From an uncultured bacterium (lineage in GTDB: Bacteria > Hydrogenedentota > Hydrogenedentia > Hydrogenedentales > CAILVY01), in the NCBI GenBank assembly GCA_937951485.1, contig CALEDJ010000031.1:53337-117336 (forward strand): 64,000 bases of DNA, read 5' to 3'. Shown one piece after another: positions 17,390-26,588 of this stretch. Below the pieces are notes generated by a model, which saw only the letters and a program-made list of their open reading frames with translations, made no database searches and was not told the origin of the DNA. Every line of letters starts with the position of its first letter. The first letter of the stretch is position 1. The position numbers and the translations under genes were made by a program.

Positions 17390-18805
17390 ATGAAAGAATT
17401 TAGCAGACGGGATATGTTGGGTGCGTTAGCAGTGGGCGGGGCGATGTTCGGAATGTCGGCGGCGGCCCCCCGTTTGCAGGCACAAGAGAAAGATGTCGCT
17501 GGAGAGGCGGCCACCCGTCCGCCGAACATCATTTTCCTGCTCGCCGATGACCTGGGTTACGGCGATCTGGGGTGCTACGGGCAGGAGCGAATCAAGACCC
17601 CGCACCTGGACCGGATGGCGGCGGAGGGCATGCGTTTCACCGATGCCTACGCCGGGAGCACGGTCTGCGCGCCATCGCGCTGTGCATTGATGACCGGGCT
17701 GCATACGGGCCATTGCCGGGTGCGCGGCAACAAACTGGTGCCGCTGCTTCCGGAGGATGTGACGGTGGCGGAGGTGCTGCAACGGGTCGGCTATGCGACA
17801 TGCCTGGCGGGAAAATGGGGACTGGGCGAGCCGGACACGACCGGCATCCCCAACCGGAAGGGTTTTGACGAGTTTTTCGGGTACCTGAATCAGCACCACG
17901 CGCACAACTATTATCCCGAGTATCTGTGGCGCAATGAGGAGCAGGTGCGCCTGGAAGGCAATGTGGAAGTCAAGCCGAACATCACCTCTCATCGCGCGCA
18001 GTATGCGCCGGACCTGATCACGAATGAAGCGCTATCGTTTATCGAGCGGCATCGCGACAGGCCGTTTTTTCTTTTCTACTCGACCATCATCCCCCACGCC
18101 AACAATGAATTGGGCCGGGAATCCGGCGACGGCATGGAAATCCCTTCTGATGCGCCATACACCGATGAATCGTGGCCGCAGGTGGAGAAGAACAAGGCGG
18201 CGATGATCACGCACATGGACAACCATATCGGCCGGATTTTCGCCAAACTTAAGGAATTGGAACTGGAGGAGAATACCATTGTCTTTTTCTCCAGCGACAA
18301 CGGACCGCATCGCGAGGGCGGCGTTGATCCCGATTTCTTCAAGAGTTCCGGGCCGCTGCGGGGCATCAAGCGCGATCTCTACGAAGGCGGCATCCGCGTG
18401 CCGACCATCGTCCGATGGCCGGGGAAAATTCAAGCGGGCACGGTTTGCTCATTGCCCTGGGCGTTCTGGGATTTTCTGCACACCGCCGCGGAACTTGCCG
18501 GCGTGGAGGCGCCGCCGGGACTGGATGGCATCTCCATCGTGCCTGCGTTGCTGGGACGCGACACGGCGCAGGCGGTGCATGAGCATCTGTATTGGGAATT
18601 CCACGAGCGCGGTTTCAAGCAGGCGGTGCGCATGGGCCGCTGGAAAGCGCTGAGACCCGGCAAAAACGCGGAAGTGGAACTCTATGATTTGGAAAAAGAC
18701 CTCGGAGAAGCGCATAACCTCGCCGCTGATCACCCTGATATCATCGCGCGCACCGAGGCGCTTTTCAAATCTGAGCGCACCGACAATCCGCATTGGCAAA
18801 TATAA
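17390..18805 (+). CDS. Tat-exported arylsulfatase-type sulfatase
   Basis: 471 residues. It hydrolyses sulfate esters, probably from a polysaccharide, in the periplasm or outside. A Tat signal begins the protein (SRRDMLGALAVGGAMFGMS). The first metal ligands are in FLLADDLGYGDLG at residues 50-61. The sulfatase signature C-A-P-S-R is at residues 93-97, so Cys93 would be converted to formylglycine. Later ligands lie in FFSSDNGPHREGG. AAAGG is nine bases before the ATG; an in-frame extension upstream runs into the repeat element and is not used. It is followed 81 bases later by a Tat-exported GH116 enzyme in the same direction, which suggests joint action on a sulfated glycan. No maturase gene is in the window. 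Confidence 0.92.
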   Translation: MKEFSRRDMLGALAVGGAMFGMSAAAPRLQAQEKDVAGEAATRPPNIIFLLADDLGYGDLGCYGQERIKTPHLDRMAAEGMRFTDAYAGSTVCAPSRCALMTGLHTGHCRVRGNKLVPLLPEDVTVAEVLQRVGYATCLAGKWGLGEPDTTGIPNRKGFDEFFGYLNQHHAHNYYPEYLWRNEEQVRLEGNVEVKPNITSHRAQYAPDLITNEALSFIERHRDRPFFLFYSTIIPHANNELGRESGDGMEIPSDAPYTDESWPQVEKNKAAMITHMDNHIGRIFAKLKELELEENTIVFFSSDNGPHREGGVDPDFFKSSGPLRGIKRDLYEGGIRVPTIVRWPGKIQAGTVCSLPWAFWDFLHTAAELAGVEAPPGLDGISIVPALLGRDTAQAVHEHLYWEFHERGFKQAVRMGRWKALRPGKNAEVELYDLEKDLGEAHNLAADHPDIIARTEALFKSERTDNPHWQI

Positions 18806-18810
18806 GGTTT

Positions 18811-18832
18811 GGAGTACAGATTTCAGCCTGTC
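18811..18832. repeat. single REP-like unit
   Basis: GGAGTACAGATTTCAGCCTGTC matches the units that flank the decayed RAYT transposase near 44.6-45.1 kb (GGAGTACAGGCTTCAGCCTGTC type). It lies between the sulfatase stop and the GH116 start. Confidence 0.6.
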
Positions 18833-18886
18833 GGGTTGACGTTGCGGAAACACAAAGAATGGGAAATCATTGCGGGAGGATTCACC

Positions 18887-21800
18887 ATGAAGGAGACAAG
18901 GGGTTTCTGTTGCTGTAAGGGGAAATGCGGAGGGGTGGACACGCCGACGGTCAATCGCCGCAGTTTTCTCAAGGGCGCGGCGGCGGCGGGGGCGCTGGGG
19001 GCTTTGCAGGTCATCCCCGGTCAGGCCGCAGAAGACAACCCGGAAGCGCTGGACAGGTGGACACAGTCGCTGTGGGACAAGGGCGAGCGGCGCGTCTATC
19101 GCGGCGAGGCGCTGCGCGAGATTGCGTTCCCGCTGGGCGGGATCGGCGCGGGCCAGGTTTTTCTGACAGGCGGCGGGCGGCTGGAACGCTGGCAAATAGT
19201 CAACAATTTCAACAGCACGGCCAATGTGCCGGGCGCCTGTTTCGGGTTTTGGGCGAAAACGGCGGGGAAGGCGCCTGTGGCGCGGTTGTTGCAGGATAAA
19301 CCCCTTGAGGGGATTCCCGGATGTCCTTCTCTGACCTTTTCCGGTGAGTACCCGTTTGCATGGATTGACTACGAAGACGAAGAGGATCCCCTGCCGGTAT
19401 CGGTGCGCCTGGAGGCGTACTCCCCCATGATCCCACTGAATGCCGAGGATTCGGGATTGCCTGCCGCGGTCTTTCGCTTCATGCTGACGAACCGGTCCAA
19501 TGCGACGGTGGAAGTATCACTGTTGGCCACAGCGCCAAATCTCGTGGGTTGGGACGGATATTCTGTTTTGTCTTCGACGGAATATGAGGAGTATTGCGGA
19601 AACTACAACGAAATGAAAAAGGAATCCGGGGCGGTACATGTTCACATGCGCACGCGCCCCGGTGAGAAGCACCGCATGGACAGACCCTTCCACCTGTGGG
19701 TGAATGACGGCACGGTGGCGTGGAGCATGCGTGATTGCGATAACATCACAATGCGGCATGATCGCTATTTTCCGCGCGGGGAGTATCCCGACACCTCGGT
19801 TTTCTGGATGGGAGCCTTCCCTGGCAACGCGCCGGGCGCGCATTGCGGCGATGCATTGGAGCAAGTGCGGGAAGGCGCCGCGCTGGTCATCTCCGGGCTG
19901 GAGGCCAATGTGCTCGACTATTTCACGAAAGACGCCAGGAAGCGGCATCGGGAGGATGTTGTTTTTGAGACATGGGAATCCGGAACTTATGATGGGTGGA
20001 TCGTTGAGGGCGATGCGTTCGGCGAGGCCCCTGCGCGGGGCACCCTGCCCAACCAGCAGCCTGTGCGCGGATTTCGGGGCAAGTATCTGGTGAACACGTT
20101 TCACGGCGGCGATGCCGCGACCGGCCGCGCCCTCTCCCGGCCGTTTCGCATCCGGCACGATTACATCCACATCATGGTCGGCGGCGGCAATCACCCCGGT
20201 GAGACGTGCGTAAATCTCGTGGTGGATGATGCTGTCGTGCATTCCGCGACCGGGCAAAACTCGGAAGAATTGCGCTACGTATCATGGGATTGTCGCCAAT
20301 TCCGCAACAAACAGGCATGTATTGAAATCGTTGACACACACACGGGCGACTGGGGACATGTCCTCGTGGGAGACATTGTTTTCAGCAATGCCCCGATTCC
20401 TCCCGGCGTGACTTCAAGCGCAGCGACACGATTCCAGGAAGCCATGCCGTTTACCTGGGCGGAAGAACGCATCGTCGAAGAGTACACTGTGCCCAACGTC
20501 ATCGTCCCCATTCCCGGGATTGCTGCCGAATCACTGCACATTCGCCGCTACCGCGCATTCGCGAAGGTGAAGATGCGCCGTGATGCCCAAACGCTGCTGG
20601 CGGCCTCGGACGGCACACCATTAATCGCCATCGGCCGTCATGGGAAAGGCAGGGTCGTGTTCATCAATGGCGATCCAAGAGAATGGACCGACACCGGCAA
20701 TCGCACGGCGGTCATCGGCGCATTGGTGGCGCTTGCGGCGGGCGCGACATATTCGCCGCGCACCGGCTGGCGAACGGACGCCCCGCAGTACGGCGACATG
20801 ATCTTGAGCGTTCTCGCCAACGATGCCGATGCCTGCGCGGAATGGGAAGATTTCCAGTCGCTTTGGGCTGATTTTTCCCAGGATGGCAGGCTTTCGGAGA
20901 CGCCGACAGTGCCGCCTGCGTCGGGGCGGACCCGCAACGCCGCTGTTTGCGCCCCACTGCAACTGGCGCCAGGCGCGTCGCAAGAGGTGCGCTTTGTGTT
21001 GTCCTGGCACTTTCCCAACCGCGTGCGCACCGCGCATTACGGCTGGGGTCCCGGACCACTGCAATATGACCACTGTTTGGGGAATCACTACAACAACAAG
21101 TTCCGTTCCGCTCTGGAAGTCGCGGAATATGTCTCCCATAACCGACATCGGCTGGAGGCGGATACGCGCCTGTTTCAGGAAACCTTTTACGACAGTACGC
21201 TTCCCCACTGGTTTCTCGATTGCGTCAGCGCGAACGCCTCGATTGTGCGCAGTCCCATCTATGTGTGGCTGGAAGACGGGTCGGTCGCCGGGTTCGAGGG
21301 GTCCGACGCCTGCTGTCCGATGAACTGCACGCACGTTTATAACTATGCGATGGTCATGCCCTTCCTCTATCCGGCGCTGGAACGCCGGGTGCGGGAAATG
21401 GACCTGCTGCACCAGATGCACCCGGAGCAGCATTTCATCCCGCATCGCACTGTGTTGCCGCTGTCGTTGCCGCGCCTCGGCGACGCCATCGGCGGGCCGC
21501 ATCATCACGCGCTGGACGGCGAACTGGGCGCGTTGCTGAAAACCTATCGCGAGTGGCGGATGTGCGGCGACCGTGACTGGCTGGAAAAACTCTGGCCGAA
21601 CATGAAGAAGGTCATGGAGCACATTCTGCGCGATCATGACGTGAATGGCGACGGAGTCATCCAGGGCGAACAGCCCAACACTTACGACACGCATCTCTAC
21701 GGCAGCAATACCTTCATCGGATCATTGTATCTTGCGACACTGCGCGCGTTTGAGGAAATGGCGCGGGTCATGGACGAGCCGGCATTCGCCGCGCGATGCC

Positions 21801-22702
21801 GCGAACGCTATGAATCGGGAAGCGAGGGGTATGTGCGCGTCTGCTGGAACGGTGAATACTTTATCAATGTCTATGATGCGCCGGACGCCACGCCGGAGAC
21901 TTATGAGCAGGACAACTGCTATGGCCCCGGTTGCCATTCCGATCAATTGCTGGGACAGTGGTGGGCGCATATTCTGGGGTTGGGGCATCTGTTTCCCCAA
22001 GACCTGATTCGCCACACCCTGCGGGCCATCCACAAATACTCCTGGCGCACGCATTTTCACGGGCATTTGCAGCAACCCCGCCGCTTCGCGTTTGACGACG
22101 AAAAAGGGCTATTAAATTGCACATGGCCGCATGGCGGGCGTCCGCAACGGCCCATCCTATATTGCGACGAAATCTGGACCGGCATCGAGTATGAGGTCGC
22201 CGCGATGATGATCTATGAAGGGATGACGCGGGAGGCATTCCAGGTCATCAAGGGCGCGCGCGACCGCTATACCGGCGACCAGCGCAATCCCTGGAGTGAG
22301 ATAGAATGCGGCGGCCATTATGCCCGCGCGATGGCTGCCTGGTCGCTCCTGCATGCCGCCGCCGGATACGAGTTTGATGCCGCATCCGGCTCGTTGCGCT
22401 TCGCGCCCAACCTCAGTCCGGAGGATTTTCGCGGATTTTTCGTCGCGTCGTCCGCGTGGGGAACGCTGGCCATGCGCGAAGCGGGCGGAGGATTCTCCGC
22501 GACAGTTGACGTGCGCTGGGGCGCTCTGGCGCTGAACCGGTTGACTCTCGGATCACCCCGCACATCCTCTGCAACGATCTGCTCCGTTTCCGGAAAACCA
22601 CGTTTCCGCGTGGAACACCGCGAGAATGAAGTGCGGCTGTTGTTCCAGGAACCCGTCGGAATTACGCCGGGAAAGCCGCTCGTAGTTCAATGCGGAACAT
22701 AA
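18887..22702 (+). CDS. Tat-exported GH116 family glycoside hydrolase with inserted carbohydrate-binding-like domain
   Basis: 1271 residues, longer than the roughly 800-930 of common GH116 enzymes (beta-glucosidase, beta-xylosidase, glucosylceramidase). A Tat signal ([19 protein letters not shown]) follows a Cys-rich N-terminus. GGGAGG precedes the ATG. The GBA2_N domain starts with [19 protein letters not shown]. Residues about 358-510 are an inserted beta-sandwich ([34 protein letters not shown]) of the type found on GH32 levanases. The catalytic domain has [20 protein letters not shown], matching the nucleophile Glu region, and [15 protein letters not shown], matching the acid/base Asp region. 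It ends with [15 protein letters not shown]. The substrate is unknown; the sulfatase directly upstream suggests a sulfated polysaccharide. Confidence 0.88.
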   Translation: MKETRGFCCCKGKCGGVDTPTVNRRSFLKGAAAAGALGALQVIPGQAAEDNPEALDRWTQSLWDKGERRVYRGEALREIAFPLGGIGAGQVFLTGGGRLERWQIVNNFNSTANVPGACFGFWAKTAGKAPVARLLQDKPLEGIPGCPSLTFSGEYPFAWIDYEDEEDPLPVSVRLEAYSPMIPLNAEDSGLPAAVFRFMLTNRSNATVEVSLLATAPNLVGWDGYSVLSSTEYEEYCGNYNEMKKESGAVHVHMRTRPGEKHRMDRPFHLWVNDGTVAWSMRDCDNITMRHDRYFPRGEYPDTSVFWMGAFPGNAPGAHCGDALEQVREGAALVISGLEANVLDYFTKDARKRHREDVVFETWESGTYDGWIVEGDAFGEAPARGTLPNQQPVRGFRGKYLVNTFHGGDAATGRALSRPFRIRHDYIHIMVGGGNHPGETCVNLVVDDAVVHSATGQNSEELRYVSWDCRQFRNKQACIEIVDTHTGDWGHVLVGDIVFSNAPIPPGVTSSAATRFQEAMPFTWAEERIVEEYTVPNVIVPIPGIAAESLHIRRYRAFAKVKMRRDAQTLLAASDGTPLIAIGRHGKGRVVFINGDPREWTDTGNRTAVIGALVALAAGATYSPRTGWRTDAPQYGDMILSVLANDADACAEWEDFQSLWADFSQDGRLSETPTVPPASGRTRNAAVCAPLQLAPGASQEVRFVLSWHFPNRVRTAHYGWGPGPLQYDHCLGNHYNNKFRSALEVAEYVSHNRHRLEADTRLFQETFYDSTLPHWFLDCVSANASIVRSPIYVWLEDGSVAGFEGSDACCPMNCTHVYNYAMVMPFLYPALERRVREMDLLHQMHPEQHFIPHRTVLPLSLPRLGDAIGGPHHHALDGELGALLKTYREWRMCGDRDWLEKLWPNMKKVMEHILRDHDVNGDGVIQGEQPNTYDTHLYGSNTFIGSLYLATLRAFEEMARVMDEPAFAARCRERYESGSEGYVRVCWNGEYFINVYDAPDATPETYEQDNCYGPGCHSDQLLGQWWAHILGLGHLFPQDLIRHTLRAIHKYSWRTHFHGHLQQPRRFAFDDEKGLLNCTWPHGGRPQRPILYCDEIWTGIEYEVAAMMIYEGMTREAFQVIKGARDRYTGDQRNPWSEIECGGHYARAMAAWSLLHAAAGYEFDAASGSLRFAPNLSPEDFRGFFVASSAWGTLAMREAGGGFSATVDVRWGALALNRLTLGSPRTSSATICSVSGKPRFRVEHRENEVRLLFQEPVGITPGKPLVVQCGT

Positions 22703-22713
22703 GGAGAATTCAG

Positions 22714-23127
22714 ATGAAATTTGCCACGGAATACTTGTATTTCAACACGAAGAAGCACCGCGAATACATCAACATCACCGATGAGGTCGCGGCGGTGGTC
22801 GAAAAAAGCGGGGTGCAGGAAGGCATGGTGTTGGTCAGCGCGATGCACATCACGGCGGGGGTCTATGTGAATGATGCGGAGTCGGGACTGATCGCCGATA
22901 TTGATGAATGGCTGGAAAACATTGCGCCGTACCGCGATGATTACCGCCACCACCGCACCGGGGAAACCAACGGTGACGCCCATCTCAAAAGCCTCATCAT
23001 TCACCACGAGGTGATCGTGCCGGTCACCGGCGGGCGACTCGACCTCGGTCCCTGGCAGCAAATCTACTACGCGGAATTTGACGGGCAACGCCGCAAGCGA
23101 CTTATCATCAAGGTGATGGGGGAATGA
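22714..23127 (+). CDS. yjbQ: YjbQ/UPF0047 family protein
   Basis: 137 residues, the standard length. The family signature [11 protein letters not shown] and the closing [13 protein letters not shown] with an [11 protein letters not shown] tail are present, with [15 protein letters not shown] in between carrying the conserved histidines. YjbQ proteins can make thiamine phosphate from HMP-PP and thiazole phosphate in vitro, but the true role is unsettled. AAGGAG is seven bases before the chosen ATG, and a start 24 bases upstream has no site. It begins 12 bases after the GH116 stop, so it is likely co-transcribed; the functional link is unclear. Confidence 0.92.
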   Translation: MKFATEYLYFNTKKHREYINITDEVAAVVEKSGVQEGMVLVSAMHITAGVYVNDAESGLIADIDEWLENIAPYRDDYRHHRTGETNGDAHLKSLIIHHEVIVPVTGGRLDLGPWQQIYYAEFDGQRRKRLIIKVMGE

Positions 23128-23699
23128 GAGAACACCCCGGAAACCGCAAGCGGAATTTTTGCGGGAACACACCCAAAAACAGTGTTGTCCAAAACAGATT
23201 ATCAAGAAGATGAAAGACCACGCCCAAAACGCTTGGAAAACCCTGTTGAATCAAGATGGTGGGCGGGCTTATCCCATACACAAACCTCTCCGTGGGATTC
23301 CTGAGGCATCATTGACCCGTGTAGCAATGGGTTCTTTTTTGTTTCCCCTCACCCCGCCCCGCTCCCAGCGGGAGAGGGTGTCCACCGCATATTGCTGCGA
23401 CGAGTACATCGAGAAACGCACCCCCCCACCCCGCTCCCAGCGGGAGAGGGTGTCCACCATGTCACCTGCGGCATACTGTTGCTCCCTCTCCCTCTGGGAG
23501 AGGGATGGGGTGAGGGGAAATGCCAATCCGATCGAAGGCTGTTCTCAACGCGAAGAATATTTTGGACAGCAGTGCCCCAAAAACATATAGAATGGGCGCA
23601 CTTTGAGACAGGGGATTTTTTCAAGTGGCGCGCCGTTGTAAATTTCTGGCATAATCCGTCGCATTTTTTGGAACAGACTCGTGATGACAAGGAGGCGGC
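23128..23699. repeat. 572-base gap holding three copies of a GC-rich palindromic repeat
   Basis: CCGCTCCCAGCGGGAGAGGG followed by TGTCCACC occurs at about 23358-23385 and 23431-23458. A third, inverted relative reads CTCCCTCTCCCTCTGGGAGAGGG at about 23482-23504. The block is closed at both ends by inverted text: TTTCCCCTCACCCC at 23343-23356 and GGGGTGAGGGGAAA at 23507-23520. Each unit is itself a hairpin, and the whole behaves like a compound palindromic element. No gene is supported in the gap; the sequence after 23600 is the leader of the DUF486 gene. Confidence 0.7.
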
Positions 23700-24053
23700 A
23701 TGGTAAGGTTGAGCACGGTGGCGTTGCTGGTTGGTTCGAATATTTTCATGACCTATGCGTGGTATGGACATCTGCGCGATCTTAAAGGCAGGGCGCTGCC
23801 GCTGGTCATCCTGGTGAGTTGGGGTGTTGCGTTTTTTGAATATTGCCTGCAAGTGCCCGCCAATCGGATCGGGCACCAGGTCTTTTCTCTGGCTCAACTG
23901 AAGGTCATTCAGGAGATAGTGACGATTTCTGTTTTCGCGGTGTTTTCCGTTGTTTACATGCGCGAACAACTTAAACTGGACTATTTATGGGCGGGTCTTT
24001 GCCTGGTCGCTGCGGCATATTTCATGTTTCGCGGCGCGCCGATCGCGCACTGA
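23700..24053 (+). CDS. DUF486 small multidrug-resistance-like membrane protein
   Basis: 117 residues with four hydrophobic segments (about 5-20, 33-49, 65-85, 93-110), the size and topology of DUF486, which belongs to the drug/metabolite transporter superfamily. Family text includes TYAWYGHLRDL, SWGVAFFEYCLQVPANRIG and QLKVIQEIVTI. The transported substrate is unknown. AAGGAGG is four bases before the ATG. It is convergent with the Gly-Glu linker protein, four bases apart, and has its own leader after the repeat block. Confidence 0.9.
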   Translation: MVRLSTVALLVGSNIFMTYAWYGHLRDLKGRALPLVILVSWGVAFFEYCLQVPANRIGHQVFSLAQLKVIQEIVTISVFAVFSVVYMREQLKLDYLWAGLCLVAAAYFMFRGAPIAH

Positions 24054-24057
24054 CGGC

Positions 24058-25503
24058 TTATGCCCCCCTTGGACAGTATCCATCTTCGCCATCCACACAG
24101 GGCCGGTAACCGTCGCTATTGTAGAACTGAATCGCGCGGAGCAGTTCGGAGAGATTGATTATCCAGTCCTGTGGATTGTAATCGCTGGCATGGGGGGCGC
24201 AGACCTTGTGGCCGTCAATTCCCGGCGCATAGCCATCTTCCGTGGCGCCGGGCGTCAGGGCGCAGGAATACCCGCCGGAATTGTAGAACTGGATCACGCG
24301 CAACAGTTCGCCCAGTCTGATCATGCCGTCGCCATCCTGATCCGCAGAATGCGTAAAGGGCGGCTGGCCTTCTCCCTCCCCTTCGCCTTCGCCTTCGGCG
24401 GCCCCCTCCCCTTCGCCTTCGGCCCCGCTGAATTCAACCAGGTACTTGAGCGCAACAGGGTCTATGCGTCCGCGGCGGGGATGGTCGGAACATCCGTCGG
24501 ACGCATAGGAAAATGATCCATGCTGAAGGTAGTGCCAGCCGTCCAGGGGTATCTCCAAGCCGTCACGCCAGGAAGCGTGCAGGAGAGGATTCACGACCTG
24601 AAGATGTCCGATCGTCACAGGTGCATGACAGGCATCGGTGGACCACAGGCAGTCCAACATGTAGTCCACGTACAGCGTGTAGGGCTGCTCCCTCGGAAGG
24701 ATTTCTTCGACGTCGGGGGGCAGCATAAGCCCCATTTCTTCCCCGATGTAAACGGGATAAGCCTCGTAACGATTCATGGCGGCAATCTGTCCGGCGAGAA
24801 CCAATGCCAGTTGCACGCCGTCCCAAACGCCGTTGTCGTCCTCATCGGGATTGTCCGCATTCCACCCCAGCGCATCCTCCTCATCATCGGACAGATGGTC
24901 GCCGTCGCGATCGTTTTCGAGGTGGATGCGGTAGCGCTCGTCGGTGCAGGGACTCAGGCAGACGTCGTCAATATGGACATCTCCGCCGCCAAGGGAGGGA
25001 TTGGCGATGGTCAATACGAAAGGTTCCAGGGGCAGTTCAATGAGGCGCATGGAGACGTGATGATACCCATCCGTATAGACGCCGCCGAAGGACAGGCCGT
25101 CGCGCAGCATGCCGTCCACTTCTATCATGAGCCATCCGGTGGCCTCCGGAGAAGTGACGTGCACGTAGAATTCCAGCATGAGCGTCGTATCCTCATGGCC
25201 TGTAATTTGTTGTCCGACGGCAAGCACATCATCGGTGACACGTCCATAGAAGCGCAGCCAGCCGTCGCCTGTGCGGGCGCCGTCCGTCTCACAGCGCTCC
25301 GCCGTACAAATATAGTTACGGGGATCGCCCGAAGCCCCTACGCTCCAATGTTGGTACGCCTCTTCGGATTCAAATCCCCCATCCACGAGCAGGTTGCCGT
25401 CACAAGGTTCCGGGGCCGCGGCCATGGCAGCAGCCGCAGGCAGACAAAGGGTTAATTGACATACGAGCGCCCATCTTATTACCAGTGCGATCATGGTACG
25501 CAT
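24058..25503 (-). CDS. secreted protein with calcium-type repeats, Gly-Glu linker and tandem dockerin-like C-terminal repeats
   Basis: 481 residues with a Sec signal peptide (MRTMIALVIRWALVCQLTL, AAAMAAA). AAAGGG lies eight bases before the chosen ATG. Residues about 30-200 form a beta-sandwich-like module (NLLVDGGFESEEAYQHW), resembling carbohydrate-binding folds. Residues about 205-245 are Asp-rich (NDRDGDHLSDDEEDALGW), as in thrombospondin type 3 repeats that bind calcium. At about 375-395 there is a linker of alternating Gly and Glu. It is followed by two copies of a repeat with a D-x-D-G-D or N-P-Q-D-W calcium-like loop and a helix LSELLRxIQFYNSxGY, plus paired cysteines. The arrangement resembles dockerins and may anchor or sort the protein. 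Function beyond that is unknown. Confidence 0.75.
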   Translation of the reverse strand: MRTMIALVIRWALVCQLTLCLPAAAAMAAAPEPCDGNLLVDGGFESEEAYQHWSVGASGDPRNYICTAERCETDGARTGDGWLRFYGRVTDDVLAVGQQITGHEDTTLMLEFYVHVTSPEATGWLMIEVDGMLRDGLSFGGVYTDGYHHVSMRLIELPLEPFVLTIANPSLGGGDVHIDDVCLSPCTDERYRIHLENDRDGDHLSDDEEDALGWNADNPDEDDNGVWDGVQLALVLAGQIAAMNRYEAYPVYIGEEMGLMLPPDVEEILPREQPYTLYVDYMLDCLWSTDACHAPVTIGHLQVVNPLLHASWRDGLEIPLDGWHYLQHGSFSYASDGCSDHPRRGRIDPVALKYLVEFSGAEGEGEGAAEGEGEGEGEGQPPFTHSADQDGDGMIRLGELLRVIQFYNSGGYSCALTPGATEDGYAPGIDGHKVCAPHASDYNPQDWIINLSELLRAIQFYNSDGYRPCVDGEDGYCPRGA

Positions 25504-25611
25504 CACATCACCCTTTCGGTCTCCCACCACGATTTTTGGTAATCTCATTTTTCCGTTTACAAGTATACAGCATTTTTCATGAAATCGGTAGTGCTTCTTA
25601 TCTATTTATCA

Positions 25612-25624
25612 TGTAAACGTTTCA
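25612..25624. promoter_or_regulatory. possible LacI-family operator
   Basis: TGTAAACGTTTCA resembles the LacI-family consensus TGTAAACGTTTACA with its central CG. It lies in the divergent gap between the Gly-Glu linker gene (start 25503) and the phosphodiester glycosidase gene (start 25789). Such short cores also arise by chance. Confidence 0.3.
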
Positions 25625-25788
25625 GATTTCTGAATTGGCAATCAGCATGTTGGAAAGCCTGTGTTTTCCCTTCTCTTGCAGAAAGGATCGATGCCGCAAT
25701 CTCGACGTTTTCCTTTGGCATGGCTTTGCCGCCGCTGAACAGCCTGTGTTAGGCTCTTGCCGGAATGCACCGCAGGAGCACACGAAGC

Positions 25789-26586
25789 ATGTTGTTGACC
25801 CGAAAGACGACAATTGCCGTTGTGATAGGGCTTTCGGGGATCGGCATGTTCTCCGTTATGGAGGTTTTCGCATCCGGTTCGGTGGACAGAACTGCGCCCG
25901 CGGGTTTGCGCCATGAACGCCTGCGATATCAGGATGCGTACTATGATGTGGTGTGGGTGGACCCGCGTCAGGTGTCGCTGCAATTGTTCTGGAAGCGCCC
26001 CAATGGCGAGCCGTTTGTGAATTTCCGGAATCTGGCGCAATGGTGTGCGGAACAGGGGGAAACACTGGTTTTTGCCACGAATGCCGGGATTTACGCCAGA
26101 GATCGCACGCCGCTGGGGCTTCACGTGGCGCAGGGCGAGACACTGCGTCCATTGAACACGGGCGCGGGGGGCGGCAATTTTTTTATGAAGCCCAATGGGG
26201 TGTTTTTCCTCGAAGATCCAAGAGGGGTAATTCTGGAAACGAGCAAGTATGCCGCATCGGATTGTTCGCCGACCATCGCGGTGCAGTCCGGTCCGCTCTT
26301 GCTGCAACAGGGACAAATACATCCGCGATTCATCCCCGACTCTGACAGCCGTTATGTGCGCAACGGCGTGGGGGTGAATGCCGAGGGCGAGGTGGTCTTC
26401 GCCATTTCCATTCTCCCCGTGAACTTTCATGATTTTGCATTGCTCTTTCGGGACAGGCTGGATTGCGCCGATGCGTTGTATCTGGACGGGGCGATCTCGG
26501 GGATGTATGCGCCGTTTGCGGGGCGGTGGGACATCGGCCTGGAATATGTAGGCATCCTGGCGGTGACGGAAAGACGGGATTCGTGA
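25789..26586 (+). CDS. exported phosphodiester glycosidase (NAGPA/DUF2233) family protein
   Basis: 265 residues with an N-terminal signal or anchor (TTIAVVIGLSGIGMFSVME). The core matches the NAGPA family, which cleaves N-acetylglucosamine or related sugars from phosphodiesters. Visible are ATNAGIYARDRTPLGLHV at about residue 85, GGGNFFMKPNGVFF at about 115, AVQSGPLLL near 160, and DALYLDGAISGMY near 225. The start at 25789 is preferred because GGAG lies 11 bases upstream and the signal peptide begins there; a Met eight codons earlier lacks a site. It ends three bases before the radA ATG, so it probably shares the radA transcript. Confidence 0.85.
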   Translation: MLLTRKTTIAVVIGLSGIGMFSVMEVFASGSVDRTAPAGLRHERLRYQDAYYDVVWVDPRQVSLQLFWKRPNGEPFVNFRNLAQWCAEQGETLVFATNAGIYARDRTPLGLHVAQGETLRPLNTGAGGGNFFMKPNGVFFLEDPRGVILETSKYAASDCSPTIAVQSGPLLLQQGQIHPRFIPDSDSRYVRNGVGVNAEGEVVFAISILPVNFHDFALLFRDRLDCADALYLDGAISGMYAPFAGRWDIGLEYVGILAVTERRDS

Positions 26587-26588
26587 GT

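Noticed and set aside
23358-23504. Possible CRISPR array from repeated CCGCTCCCAGCGGGAGAGGG
   Set aside because: Only two direct copies and one inverted copy, about 73 bases apart, no regular spacers and no cas genes.
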